A stretch of DNA of 64,000 nucleotides from Megaleporinus macrocephalus (GCA_021613375.1 CM038720.1:13671962-13735961), one strand, 5' to 3'; shown: positions 14,920 to 27,239, numbered from the stretch's first letter. Translations and numbers: made by a program. Notes: a model not told the origin generated them from the letters alone.

Positions 14920-15125
14920 AAACTGTATCAAACTGTATGGCTTAATAATCACGTGCTGTGTCGAGTTGTTATCTTAAAGAGGTTATCTTAAAGAGACTTG
15001 TTTATGTGGTTTCTGACAATGTGTGAAACACACTTAAAAACAGAACAATGGCTTCTGAGTGGTCTCACTCTCTCTGAACGGTGAGAACTTTGCTAGCACT
15101 AGCTCCTATAGCCAGCTTACTTAGT

Positions 15126-15550
15126 CAGCATACACCGACTGGCCAGTTTTTTATGTACACATCCTTTTATCTATGCTCACTCTCCACTCTTTCTCTACTC
15201 TTTGTAGTTCTGCAGTAACACAGTGTAGTTCGTCTGTTCTTTGCATACTTTGCTAGACGCCTTTTAGGCTGTTTTTCATTAGTCAGGACGTACACGGGAA
15301 CACCCTATCACAGAGCAGGTGTAATTGGAGGATCATTTTCAGCATTCTCAGTGTCTGTTGTGCCGGCACAAGTGGTTGATGTTGTCACTGCTGCTGGAGC
15401 TGAGCTATTCTGACAGAATGGACCAACAAGGTGGAAGTGTCTAATAGAGTAACTCCAGCAACACTGCAGTGTTGAGAATGATCCACTACCCATACAATAC
15501 CAGGTGGCCCTGTAGGTCATGGAAAGCGCACCTATGTAGTACAAGGTAGG
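15126..15550. repeat. Dispersed fish repeat, copy 1
   Basis: Begins CACCGACTGGCCAG and contains TCAGTGTCTGTTGTG, GTGTCTAATAGAGT and AACTCCAGCAACACTGC. These blocks recur in the copy at 43672-44130 (GTGTCTAATAGAGTGGACAG, ACTCCAGCAGCACTGC). Unclassified; no coding potential. Confidence 0.7.
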
Positions 15551-16112
15551 TATATTTAATGGTGTGGTCCGTCTGTCTATAGAAGTATTTGGTAAAAAGA
15601 TAATGGTTGGAAACTGGCTAAACTGGAGGGGAACGTAGCTGAAGAACCTGACAACTTGTCAAATTATGTGTGTGATGATTAGGGTATGCTGTAACACATT
15701 AACATGGTGATTATTGGTGAGGTATGAATATTATTGATAGCTTCAGTGTAAAACTAAAGAAGAAAACTTTGGCCTTGTCTGATCACATATGGACTCAGGG
15801 AAAAACTTTTTACATTTGTTTTTGCCAAACCATTACAATGCTAACACTAGTGTACAAAACTAAATAGAAACCTTTGGAGGTTTACGCTGCCACGAGAGCC
15901 ATAGTTAATTATTTTGTGTCAGTCATGAAAACCAAGTTTCATATAAATCAACTTTTTTTCACAGGTGAATACAAGTAGTTAGTCTTCCCTTTGCCAAAGA
16001 ATAAATCAACTGCCGACAGAGACAAAGGTATGAAAGAGGCGATGTGAGGCAGAGAATGAAAAAATAATAATAATAAAAAAAAGGATGGGGAGGGCGGTGG
16101 GGAAGGATGTAC

Positions 16113-16157
16113 CTTGATCCCATCCACTGGGTTATGGATAACAGTGGTCTGAGCCTC
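16113..16157 (-). CDS. camk2b: camk2b variable linker exon V5: EAQTTVIHNPVDGIK
   Basis: A 45-bp, phase-0 exon encoding EAQTTVIHNPVDGIK (mammals: EPQTTVIHNPVDGIK). Acceptor tttctgtag/GAG, donor AAG/gtacat. Skipping it keeps the frame. The sense strand upstream (plus coordinates 16160-16330) is strongly CT-rich. Confidence 0.93.
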
Positions 16158-18233
16158 CTACAGAAAGAGAGTGAGAAAGAAAGGCAAGAAGGGTGAGAGA
16201 AAAAGGGAGGGGGGAGAGAAGGAGAGAGCAAAAATGGAGTGTAGGTGAGAGATGGAGAGAGTAAAAATAGTAGTAGGTGTCAGAAAAAGAAAGAGGGAGA
16301 CGTAGAGGAGAGAGGAAATAGAAGAGCAGTTAAAGAGTTAGACGGAGCGTGAGGAAACTTAAGGTTTAATGAATGGAGATTATTAATTGGAGGTGATGCT
16401 CTGGTTAGAGGCAGAGGAGAATTAAAGGTCACAGCAGAAGGACGAAAGCCAGTCCAGAGAGGCAAACGCTTCTTAGAACATCCAGGCAATGAACACATGT
16501 TGCACAGCTCAATCTAAAGCAGGTTAAGTAAAACAGTAGCAAACATATCACATTAATATAAGGCCAAAAACTCCATCATTTAAATAGTCGTATTCATAAA
16601 ACCAGCCATTTAAAAACATGGCTCGTTTAATTTGATGGAAAATACAAAGAAATATCCACTTCCACAGATTACTTCTTACTGAGCAAATTGAGTCTTTCAC
16701 AATAACCACTAATATCCCATAAATCCACCGAACACCAGTACAGGATATTCATTTACATGTTTTTTTTAGTCTGACGTCAATGTTTTAGCTTTAGTTTATC
16801 TTATTTGTGGTACTTCATTTCAACTGTCACCACCGTCTGTGACTTAGAGATTTGCGGTTATGTTAGTGGAAGGCCAGGCTGAGAATATGTTATAGTCAGT
16901 GGAGGTTTTATTAGTAAATCTTTTTGAAAGAAAATTGCAGCTTATGCTCAAATCTTCTCAAACGGATTGGCATGTGCTGTTAGAAGCTTTTGAGTGACTC
17001 TACATTAAGGTCAAAATGCAAAGAGCAACTGGTACACAAAGGCACATGTCCTGGACACGAACAACTGAGGAGAAAGTTGGTTAAGATGCAATACGGCATA
17101 AATACCACAGAGACATACATAATTTACACGTTCATCTAAACGTAAACACTAATGGTAACATAATAATGGAAGTGAAAGATCTATCAGTGAAAGTACAAAG
17201 ATGCTTTTCCTCTCAGGTGGCATTCTGACAAACAACCACACAAACACAGTTTATATAACCAATGGTGACTTCAATGTCAGAATATATATTTTAAAAAGTA
17301 GGGCTGGGACTATTTACCAGTTTACCTCTAATTATTAATAATACATATATCTATAAACATATATTTCTATTGGTCAATTCATAATCAAATTTAATATAAA
17401 GATGTGTGCTGCTGTGCTTAATTGATAATAAAAATACAAAAAAGTAAAGACACTTGCAGGTGTGAGTGAGTGCAACACCACAGAAAAAAACAAAAAGCAG
17501 TCGTTTAAAAATAGGTTCGAAAAGTTATTTTAAGTGTTATTATAGAATGTTTTCAGACAAACACGAAAAAAGGAACCATCTAATACTAAAGCTATCATTT
17601 TTTCTCTTCTAGTGTGGCTCAAAGACTGGGTAGCATCTAGGCTGTGCATGGGCCAGAACCTAATGATACAATTACATATTATGGTACAGGGGTTACTGTA
17701 GGATACAGGAGATACTGTAAGCAATGTATTGTGATTTTTTTTTAAATCTAATTTTAGGACAACTGTCATAGTGGAAATAACACACCAATATATACATAGA
17801 TTTGCTAAAGTGGTCTATTGGCTACAACACTGCTATCTAGCAGTCGAGGGTTTAAACATAGCATCATAGGAATCACTGTCTACCACAAATTAACAAAAAA
17901 AAAAAGTGAAAACTGCTACTGTGTTTTTGGGTATCACAATACATACGTATGAATATTTTCTTACACTCCTAGTAACAACCCATTTAAAATGATAACGAAG
18001 AACGATAAACTGCATATGGTCCCAGCCCTATTTCACAATATTCACGATTCTAGGCTGTGAGTTTCTGAGAGTGCCTATGACAGAACATATGGTTTGTACT
18101 GACGGGTGGTGGACAACGAGCAGAGATGCAGACACAGATGAACGAAAGGATATAGGACAGCCAGAAAAATGGACAAGAAGAAAAATAAAAAGACAGAAGG
18201 TGAGAGGACAGAGAGAAATAAGGAGGTAAATAC
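16158..18233 (-). other. camk2b: camk2b intron between V4 and V5
   Basis: A 2.1-kb intron. The 170 bp next to V5's acceptor is GA-rich on the plus strand, hence CT-rich in the transcript. A TIR-flanked element occupies 17299-18030. No other exon is recognised. Confidence 0.8.
17299..18030. mobile_element. Candidate DNA element with TAGGGCTGGGAC termini
   Basis: Left TAGGGCTGGGAC (17299) and right GTCCCAGCCCTA (ends 18030) are exact inverted copies over 12 bp. The TAGGGCTGGG terminus is a frequent fish transposon end. A/T-rich interior without coding sequence. Flanking target duplication is not evident. Confidence 0.6.
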
Positions 18234-18302
18234 CAGAGCAGGAGAGGGGATGTTTCCCTTGGGACTGGTGACTATGCTGTTTTTCGTGCTGTTTGACTGG
18301 GG
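18234..18302 (-). CDS. camk2b: camk2b variable linker exon V4: PQSNSTKNSIVTSPKGNIPS
   Basis: A 69-bp, phase-0 exon reading PQSNSTKNSIVTSPKGNIPS followed by PAL. Mammalian CAMK2B has [24 protein letters not shown] here, so this is the orthologous alternative linker exon. Acceptor ttctgcacag/CCC, donor CTG/gtattt (a weak donor, consistent with alternative use). A GA-rich run (CT-rich on the sense strand) lies about 40 nt upstream. Confidence 0.93.
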
Positions 18303-20228
18303 CTGTGCAGAAAACACAACAGTGGTGTTAAAAGGGGGAACACTGGGAGGAGGAGAAGGAGAGAAAAAAGAGAGAGAGAAAACGTGAGCAAGAAAGAGAA
18401 ATTCTGTAGTTGGCTTAGGGAGAGCAGGTTCTGTTTCAAGCTATGACAGGCCTGGTGGAGCCCAGTATGTTTTTAATGGCCATCCTGTGCAATATTGTGT
18501 GTTGAGTGATAAAACCGCAAAGCACAGCCTTGTTTAGTGGACTGTTTTGGTAGGACAGCAATCAAACACATTTGTCCCACCACAGGTTCTCATGAAATTG
18601 GGCAGGGAGCGCTGAGCTGTGACAACTGTCACATTTAAATGCAGGCATTGTACTGAAGTTTTACCTACCTTAGTAGATTAGCATTCCAAAGCTATTCACC
18701 TGGGCTATACTATACTATATATACTATACTATACTATAATACTATATATACTGACATTAAGAAAAACACTAATATTAAAATAAAAACAAATAATATTAAA
18801 TCACTTACTTTTTTGGCTTTTTATTTAATACCTAGTGTTTATTAAATAGCTTGGCTTTATAGAATTTTCTAGAACACAAAGTCATATATTATTTCAAATA
18901 TAAAAATATTTATTACTTAAAATATATTACCTATCAAAAACAATGGTATAGCATACAGTAAGTATATTTTATATTACTGTTTTGTGTAAAATCAGGTGCA
19001 ATTCACCTTCAATAAATAGAAAAGGCATAATGTTTTATTCAATTTTTAAAAATTTAATTCAGAGAAATCAAAGTAATTCAAAGAAATCTTTATCACAATG
19101 AAACAAACAGCTAGTTGCCAAAATGAATTTCAACATGAGTAATAAACACCCATTTTTTATTAGACCGAATGAGTTTCGGTGTGGATATACAGACAGCCAA
19201 AGTTTGCTAAAATTGCCTAAATTGGCAATTTCTGGCAGTTAAATAATACATACTTATATTTCTAGCAGAGACAGATGGTCATCACACCAAATGCTACAGA
19301 GGTTACAAGAAGTTTACGGTTCAGCAAACCCCGCTATTTTATGGCAGGGACCACAAGGAAGCTGCCCCGAACCCAGGAGATAATGGGAGATGGGTTACAT
19401 GGGCCAAATGAAACATGGAGGCAGGCCTATAAGACTGTTAGCGCATGTCTGTACTGCGGTATCCTCAAGAATAAAGGTTATACTCTGAACTGGCTTCCCT
19501 CTAAGAAGTTACAACAAAACTGATGGAGATACAAGGCTAAAAGCTTTGACAAATCTACTTGATCTACTACCCGCTAAGAATATAAAATTTGCCTCTGAAA
19601 GATCTTGTCATTCATCATTTTGGTAATCGTAGATGTAAAATAGCACAAGTGGAATAATGTAGTCTGTTCAGGACTGGAGGGTTATAGAGTATGGGTACCA
19701 TTTGTTGTTTGGTTAAACTAATCCATAGATGCTGCACTGCAGCTAGAAGCAACCAATTGAACATACAGTGAACATACAGAACATATTCATTAAAGTGAAA
19801 GCGCACCTCACTGGAAAAAAGAATGTAAATTCAAAAGCTTAAAAAGACATACTGAGAGACTCCTTTAGAACATCTGGGCAGCTTGGGCTAGAAGTCCATT
19901 TACAAGGATGACATTTTTAATCCCAGCATACAGCTGCTCAAAAGCAAAGAGCAGTTTGACGTTACAGTCAAAGACACCCGTTGCATATGTAGCTGGAGAC
20001 CAAATACAACTACTTTCACTCAGGGCACGTGACTCATAACTACTTTAAAATCCGAGCATAGGAATGTGGATTTGTATTTTAAAAAACGTAAAAAAAGCAG
20101 AGACAATCCTCGAAAGAAGAGAAAATGAATAATGCATCAATGAATGAATGAAGGGATTCAGGGATAACTGTGCAACAGAAAGGACAATGGGGAACGATAA
20201 AGAGATTAGGATTAAATTATATCCTCAC
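18303..20228 (-). other. camk2b: camk2b intron between V3 (NLS) and V4
   Basis: A 1.9-kb intron. It holds a CT-rich (sense) tract next to V4's acceptor at 18345-18410, TATAC-type simple sequence at 18700-18755, and AT-rich DNA at 18770-19250. The plus-strand open frame at 19275-19523 has no recognisable features. Confidence 0.8.
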
Positions 20229-20261
20229 CATGTACTGAACAGTGGAGCTGGATTTCCGTTT
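20229..20261 (-). CDS. camk2b: camk2b variable linker exon V3: nuclear-localisation insert KRKSSSTVQYM
   Basis: A 33-bp, phase-0 exon encoding KRKSSSTVQYM. It matches the alternatively spliced NLS insert of the nuclear isoforms (KRKSSSSVQLM-type in alphaB and deltaB, KKRKSSSSVHLM in gamma). Acceptor catcgccag/AAA after a C-rich tract, donor ATG/gtgagg. It lies where the family places this exon, right after AAKSLLNKKAD and before PQSNSTKNS. The basic cluster KRK is intact, as is the adjacent serine triplet whose phosphorylation blocks nuclear import in other paralogues. Too short to stand out as an open frame. I do not recall an NLS insert as typical of mammalian beta. Confidence 0.85.
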
Positions 20262-21199
20262 CTGGCGATGGAGTGGGGCGGTGGCAGGGCGACAGACGGA
20301 CGGTGGAATGAAGACGGGGGGAGAGAATGGGAGAGTGAACACCGTGGATGAACTTGAACTGGAGATGCATGTTTAATGCACAAATGAATGGTGGAAGAGT
20401 GAAAGAATCAAAATTGAAGATAAGCAATGGAGAAGAAAAGTACTGGAAGATTGAAAAGCAGAATATTAATATGTAAAAAGTAAAGAGGGTTTGAAGGTTT
20501 GAACACCGTAAAGTTCTGACAGGTGCAAAGTGTTCTCACTGGTGTAACTGCAAGTTAATTCCTTAATAACATACAAGCATTTCATAGATCTCTAAAAATC
20601 ATCTTTCTGGAGTTCAGAATGTATCTCAGGCTTCTCTGATTTTCTTTTTTTGTTTTAGTCCATTAAATGGTTTTACAGAAACTCTGTTTTTGACAAATGA
20701 TTATCTACCTGGCACTTCAACGTATTCCCTCTTCTCTATAGAAGAAACACTGCATAACCCTTGATCTTAACTGTATCTTATCTATTTAGTCACTGCCATT
20801 TATCTCATCTTTGCTCCAGAAAACATTCAATATAATGGAAAGCCTAATTTCCCTCATGTTTGGAAATAAAAGAGATTAATGTAGTATGTAAAGATTGGTA
20901 AAGTTTGATTCCCCAGTTCAGTACAACAATACAGCAAAAAACAGTATGTTTAAAAATTAATCTTGTATGGGGTGCCATACAACTGTTTAATCAGCTTATA
21001 GCACTTTAGCCACATCCACTGAAGTTAGAAGGAGTGTTTCAAAATACTAGACAGTCAGCTCTGTTGTGTATATACTGTCATGAGAGGTGTGTGCTAGTCT
21101 CGATTAAAACTTGTCAAATAAAATAGTGTAACAATGGAAAACAATAAGGAAATATTTTGGTTAACATATGACTGAAGTGGCTAAAACTTTCCAGACATG

Positions 21200-21652
21200 G
21201 CAGTTTTCGCTTACGTCCAGCAAGACTGTTTACATTCAGCACGACTGTTCAGCACAACTGTTTACGTCAGGTAGGTCTGTTTTTGTCCAGCACGACTGTT
21301 TATGTCCAGCACTACTGTTTACGTTCAGTACAACTGTTTATGTCCAGCACTACTGTTTATGTCCAGTACAACAGTTTACGTCCAGCACAACTGTTTACGT
21401 CCAGCACAACTGTTTTTGTCCAGCATGACTGTTTACATCCGGCATGTCTGTTTTTGTCCAGCACGACTGTTTATGTCCATCACGGCTGTTTACGTGCACT
21501 GCGACTATTTATGTCCATCATGACTGTTTACATAAAGCATAACAGTTTTTGTCTAGCACGACTGTTTTCATCCAGCAAGGCTGTTTATGTCTAGCACGAG
21601 TGTTTTCGTTTTGCACAGCTGTTTACTTCTGGCATGGGTGTTTACATCTAGC
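21200..21652. repeat. Degenerate 20-bp tandem repeat (minisatellite)
   Basis: About 22 imperfect copies of a 20-bp unit close to TGTTTACGTCCAGCACAACT. Because the unit has no stop in any forward frame and 20 is not a multiple of three, all three plus-strand frames stay open across it, giving three overlapping false open frames (21168-21594). Confidence 0.95.
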
Positions 21653-23472
21653 CTATCATCGGTTTCTATTGTAACACACATAAAATAAGGTCAACAACCT
21701 TGAATAGGTGTTTTAGTCTATTTTTAAACTTGAGCAAAGATGTTGTAAGATCTGCATCTGTACTTTTTATATTCTATTTAATCTAATTGTGCATGGAACT
21801 ACAAGGTAGGGGTTTCTAACAAAATGGCCATTATTTAAGTCCATTTATCTGTCATTTGAAAATGTTTAGTAGGAGCAGCAAAGATAATTGTTAGGGGTAC
21901 ATTCCCCTACATACATTCCTCAAGACAGCTGCAGCGGTGAAAAAAGTAACAGGGAGTGCGCGAGAGAAAGAAAAAGCAAGAAAAAAGCCTAAAATGTCAG
22001 CGCGCAGGAGCATGTTGAGCCAGTTGCTAAGCGATGAGTGAGGCGCAGAGGCGTCTATTTCTGTCTTTCGGTTCCCAGAGTTCAGACTGCCAGCTATTCC
22101 TGGAGCGGGAGCTACATTCCCCACTGAGGTGACCCCACCCTTCACTGCCTATCACACACAGACATAAGTGCGTACGCAGCGAGGACTGAGATGGAGCGAG
22201 GAGAACTGGAGTTGAGATGCTGGGATGATAGTGGTGAAGTGGTATACAAGGCATGGAAGTGCAGAGAGGCTGCACCTGCTTATGTAACTGACGGGGAATT
22301 ACTATAAGGAACGACTGTCCATCCCTCCTTGCTGATGCCAAGCTGTATACTCCTCCAAAGCCTCTTCCTGTTTTTTGTTAAAATGCTGAAACTCGTTTCT
22401 CAATGACACAAGCAGTTTCTTTCTTTCAGTCAATAGCACTCTGGCGTTCTTAGACAGAGAAGCTATTTCATTACAGTTTGAATCTAATGAAGTTATTGTT
22501 GTGCATACAATAGGATGCTAATAGCGCTACGCTTCTGAGGGTTAACCCCAGCACTGCGTGAGTTGGTGAGAGCTGTTTGAAAGCAGGGCTGAGAGATGGT
22601 CAGCACGCCGCTGGTCTGTGGGCGGCAAGCTCAGCTGAATGAGATGCCGCTACAATCAGGCAGCGAAAGGGCTAAAGAGGGAGGGCGAGGGAAAGAAAGC
22701 GAGAACAGTGGTGAGGGAGAAAGCCAGAGGAGAGCAGCAGGAAGGTTTTCGTCCAGATTTATTACATGCTGAGGCTTGTTTTTTAGTGAAAGGACTACAG
22801 TGTGAAGTTGTTCTTAGGTTATAAAAGTGTGCAGTAAAACTTGTCAGTGTGTCTTGGCCATTTAAAGAGTGAATCAAGTTCAGGTTCACCTGTGAATAAT
22901 ATTTATCCACATTCACCTTAAAGACTGCTCTTACACTATACAACCAACTGTTTTTCATCATTAACCCTATTTGAGCGGGATTAGTTTTACCAGAGAAGGT
23001 CCGGTAATGTAACCAATATGTGATCTGACTGGCTGATTGGTAGGGGATAAAGGATTGATCCAATTCCCCAAATTATGCCATTGTGTGGACAATCGCATCA
23101 GTGACAGGAGCTGCTCTATTACACACAGCGTGGCTAAATAAATTATAAGCAAATGACGAAGAGGACTTTACCTCTTATTTTAGGGTGGGGGCTTTAAGGA
23201 ACCTGGTTAAATCAAGCTAAATTTTAGCATCATCACAAAAAGAAGCATTTGAAGTGTCTTTTGTTATTACATTGTTTTGTTATTACATTACTGTGAGGTC
23301 GATTAGGGACTGCTATTACTGAGGGAGCTCTACAGCTTCTACAGCTGACTATAAAAGTGTACAGTGTGGATAAATGTCATGATTCTCCTTAGTAATCACT
23401 TCACTGGGGTAAGTGACATTCTGCTTCAGATAAAATATTCATAAATGGTGAAAACAATGGTTATATATTCAC

Positions 23473-24435
23473 TAGAGATGAAGGGATCGATCGGCCATGT
23501 ATCGTATCGGCAGATTTTTTTATCAAAATATGTGATCGCCGATCGGCTGATCTTGAGAGCCGATCGACGGCGGTAAACAAGTGAGCCTAATTTCTGTATT
23601 TACAGCTAGCGTTTCATCCAGGGAGAGCAGCCCTGTGTGAAACCCACTCCGGCCAGCTCCCTGCAATTCCTATCTGAACCGCTAGGTGGAAATACATACC
23701 CTTTCGTTTTCCACAGACTGACTAAAGCAGCAGCTTCACGAGAACAGTTTAAGCGTTCACCACACGTGCAGAAAGAAAACATCGTCTGTCTGGCAGTTTG
23801 TTGCAGTATGTGACTCAGACTCATCCAGGGCAGTTTGTAACACCTGTAAAATTAGTAAAATCAGTGTCTCTCAAAGACATTTAAGACTACTAACCTGATA
23901 AGGCGCGTACACCATGCAACTAAATACAGTGAGTATCAGCAAACAGCAGAGCTAGCACGCGCAGCTAGCACAAAACAAATAACCCAGAGAACCGTGCAGA
24001 CCAGATCTGACCAGTACGAACAGTACAGCAACAGCCAGAGAGCTAAAGGAACCACAGCCAGAGTGCCTGAGTTTATAGTTCTAGATAAGCAGCTTTTCTC
24101 GGCTGTAGAAGACGTTCATTCTGCTGCTTAATATTCCACCTGGATCCACGCTCTGCTGTTCCTAGTAGGAAATACTTTTCAGATGTGGCTCTTCTGGAGC
24201 TGTACCAAGTGGTTTACGCCCACATAGACCAACTTCTAATTTAGTTGAAAATATTATGCTGTTTCATATGAGCTAAAAAAATGCACCATGTTTTATGACT
24301 TGCTTGTGCTAATATTATGTAGCCCTGTTGTGTTCAATAGCCCCACCCTTGATCGGTATCGGCTATCGGTTGATCGCGCTGAAAGGTGATGGTCGATTGG
24401 AATCGGCCTCAAAAACGCTGATCGGTCCATCTCTA
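23473..24435 (+). mobile_element. Decayed hAT transposon with BED-finger remnant
   Basis: A 963-bp element with ends TAGAGATGAAGGGATCGATC and, inverted at the right, TAGAGATGGACCGATCAGC. It is flanked by ATATTCAC and ATTTTCAC (465-472 and 436-443 of the respective kilobases), a 7/8 target duplication. CCGATCGG-type motifs cluster at both ends. The plus-strand interior carries a broken zinc-finger BED-like stretch (VCDSDSS, CNTCKISK, then HHATKYSEYQ across frames) as in hAT transposases. Not intact. Confidence 0.8.
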
Positions 24436-26096
24436 ATTTTCACTTGTTGCAGAGATGTGCTGGGTGCCTGTATATAAACGTTTTTAGTACTGATCAAATT
24501 CTTTTATAGTTATTTGGCCAAAACCAAAGTGTTATTTTTTAGTTTACATAATTTACACTTATCACAAACAGACATGTGGTTTCTTATACTGTATGTCACA
24601 CTGTTTTCTACAAAAACTGACAAAAGCATGTCCCACAGCAAAAATCTGGTAGCAGCGATTTGAAACCCTCAGTTGCGTCTCTACTTTTGTCAACAATGTA
24701 GACCTGCTGTTTGCTCATTTGTGAACAGATTCCTTAACTTGTTAGTCACATTCCCCTTGTGGTTCCAGGACAAAGCTAAAAAGGCAAACTCTACTGATGA
24801 ACTGATGAAGAGAGATTTTTCACCAAAAAAAACACAATAACATTAGAAAATAATCTGGGGCTTTAATATTTACTTTTCAGTATCATAGAAAAAAAGAAAG
24901 CTTCTGAAAATGTCAGAGGCAGCCGAATACAAAACAGCTATTTAGTGCATCAAGTTAAGCCGCCAGAGGGGCCGGGGGGCTGCCGAATTCTCATCCGAGT
25001 GCTTTTTGCTGTCGGCATGCTACCAGATTACGTAAGGTATGATTAATGCTCCGAATGAGGTATGTGCGACTGGAGAGGATTATTTTTCAGATTACTCGCC
25101 ATCCAATCACTGGCGGAGAGCGGAGGACAGGCTCATGTCTAATTCTGTGGCACGGCTGAGGCAAAAGGGAGGGGATAATGTGCTATCAGCCCGAATGAAT
25201 CCTCACTGAGCGCATCTCGCAGTTCGCTGGAGAGCAGGGGTCAACATCTGCTCATATTCTCCATGCTAGCGACAGTTATGGTGCTATGGAAAGAAAAGTG
25301 GCGGATGAGGGATTAGCAGCAGACGCTGTAGCTCCAGGCGAATGCCATGTGTTTTTCTGGCAAATTTCAAGCACGATTTGGTCAGAAATGAGGTCATAAA
25401 GGAGCAAAAAAAAGTGTAATAAAAGCAGCGAAAAGTGCTTAACGTTGTATTTTACTTGGAGTCCACCAGCCTGACAAGCGGAACCTGTCTGAGCCTGTCC
25501 AAGCTTACACAAACAAAAAAAACACAGTGACCAACAAGACCACTAAAGACAGTAGGCCAGTCCCGATCATAAGATTTTAGCTGAAGATGATTTTTTTGCT
25601 TACTGTATGCAAAGCCTAATGTGGCCAAATACACAAACACTGCAAAACTTAAATAAACAAACATTATTCACCAATTATTATAGCACCACCCAAAAGTAGT
25701 AACTTTTGTTGCTTCTCTGAGACCTATACGTGTTTTAACTGCACCCAATTCACACTCTGGCCACAATACCGTAAACATATGATTCTGAAAACTAAACAAC
25801 TGTGGAAAATCATTGCTGCCTGTTTAATTAATGCGACAGGCCTGAAAGACAGATAACTGGAGAAAAACAAACTAACACTGACGAGTGTACCCTTCAACAT
25901 AACAAGGACTGTGTCTATTGGGGAAAGACAATATTTGCTTATAGGAAATATGGGGAGGCATTGGCGCTAAAGAACAGTGGCATTAACAGAGGGAGCACAG
26001 AGAGAAAACAAGAGACAGAAAGAAAACAAGAGACAGACAGAGATGAAGAGAGTAAGATATGTGTCCAATAGTTCTAGTATGTAAAATCGGCCTTAC

Positions 26097-26134
26097 CTTG
26101 ACATCAGCCTTCTTGTTGAGCAGGCTCTTGGCTG
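26097..26134 (-). CDS. camk2b: camk2b variable linker exon V2: AAKSLLNKKADVK
   Basis: A 38-bp exon. Its first base pair CA completes a split Ala with either upstream exon, then AKSLLNKKADVK, ending on a codon boundary. AAKSLLNKKAD is near-universal in CaMKII linkers. Acceptor cctccgcag/CA behind a CT-rich tract, donor AAG/gtaagg. Ending in phase 0, it permits optional inclusion of the following phase-0 exons at 20.2, 18.2, 16.1 and 13.8 kb. Confidence 0.95.
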
Positions 26135-26929
26135 CTGCGGAGGGGGAGAGAGGGAGGGTAAACATGGGTGCAGAAAAGAGAGAGAGCAGCAGTCACCATA
26201 ACCAGCGAAACCAGCCGAAATGCTGGGACGGTGTACAGAGCCCTGCTGGGTCCGGACCGGCCGCTGTCTCTTCTCACAGAGGATTATAGGGGCTTTTAAA
26301 CAGCTAGTGGGTAAAGAGCGGAGCGGATGGAGGGCAGCGTGCAGCACAGTGGCCACAGGAGAAAATCCCTAACACAGGTAGATTACATCAAGGGGTGGGG
26401 GGCATCGCTGCCCTCTGGGAGGGGCAGAGGGGGCATGCTCTCAGAGGGTCGGGCTCAACCGCACATGCAGGAGTGAGCACACAGATACAGTAATGTGCAA
26501 AACAATCGGGTCACCTGAGAAAATGTTATGTAAAGATATCTATACCAGTTGTTTGCATATATTTGAGGGACAAAAGGTAAGAATTAATACAAATAAACAT
26601 TAATACAAGAAATCTGTGATTTTGTTCAATTAGGTGTGCTGGTGCTAGCACTCAATATTGTGCAATGACTGAAGCTGAATCGAGGAGAAGCCAGGTGTGT
26701 TCAACAAACAAAAAATTTGATTACTTCTACTGTATTTCTGTTTATTTGTATTTATTCTGATGAAAACATATATCATGTTTTCACAAACAAAAACACACTT
26801 ACTGTCCCAGATCAATTGTTTTTGCACAATACTGTACACACACATATTGGGTCTGTCACTTATGTGTAAACCCAATTATATACACAGTCAGCTCTATAGC
26901 TGTTGGAACCCTTGGTAAAGATGAGTAAG

Positions 26930-27170
26930 AATGTCGTTAAAAACCCCTTATAGTTAATCAGCTCAACCTCACACTGAAATGGACTTGTTTTGGATCGCAG
27001 TCCTGCTGGAAGATCCAACCATGACCCAGTTTTAGCTTTTTGGCAGTGGCAGCTAGGATTTCATTGAAAACCTCCTGGTACTTTATGTACTTTATGCAGT
27101 CCTTGTATCTCAACAAGGTTACCAAGATCTTTGGAGGACATGGCCATAATACCCAGTTTCCAGTAGCATC
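26930..27170 (-). pseudogene. Decayed Tc1/mariner transposase fragment
   Basis: On the minus strand, after frameshifts, one reads KYQEVFNEILAATAKKLKLG and then HGWIFQQDCDPK. FQQDxDPKH is the catalytic-domain signature (second Asp of the DDE triad) of Tc1-like transposases. Stops and frameshifts elsewhere show it is dead. Terminal repeats were not found. Confidence 0.75.
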
Positions 27171-27239
27171 TAGAGAATACCACTAAAAGTTTGCTCGGAA
27201 ATGAAGGAAGAACTCTTATCTGGCATGACCTCCAAGAAC

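Larger units (their letters stand above)
13869..16112 (-). other. camk2b: camk2b intron between V5 and V6
   Basis: A 2.2-kb intron. It contains a perfect 17-bp-stem hairpin (14875-14919), a dispersed repeat copy (15126-15550) and a poly-purine patch close to V5. An open frame on the minus strand at 14337-14633 has no CaMKII similarity. Confidence 0.8.
20262..26096 (-). other. camk2b: camk2b intron between V2 and V3 (NLS)
   Basis: A 5.8-kb intron. Contents: 20-bp tandem repeat (21200-21652), hAT-like element (23473-24435), and a GC-richer, non-repetitive block (24957-25270) that could be a conserved non-coding element. Nothing else recognised. Confidence 0.8.

Noticed and set aside
21168..21594. 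Three overlapping plus-strand open frames with Cys- and Val-rich repeats; also considered as a CRISPR-like array
   Set aside because: They are frame-shifted readings of one 20-bp tandem repeat. There are no unique spacers and the genome is a vertebrate's.
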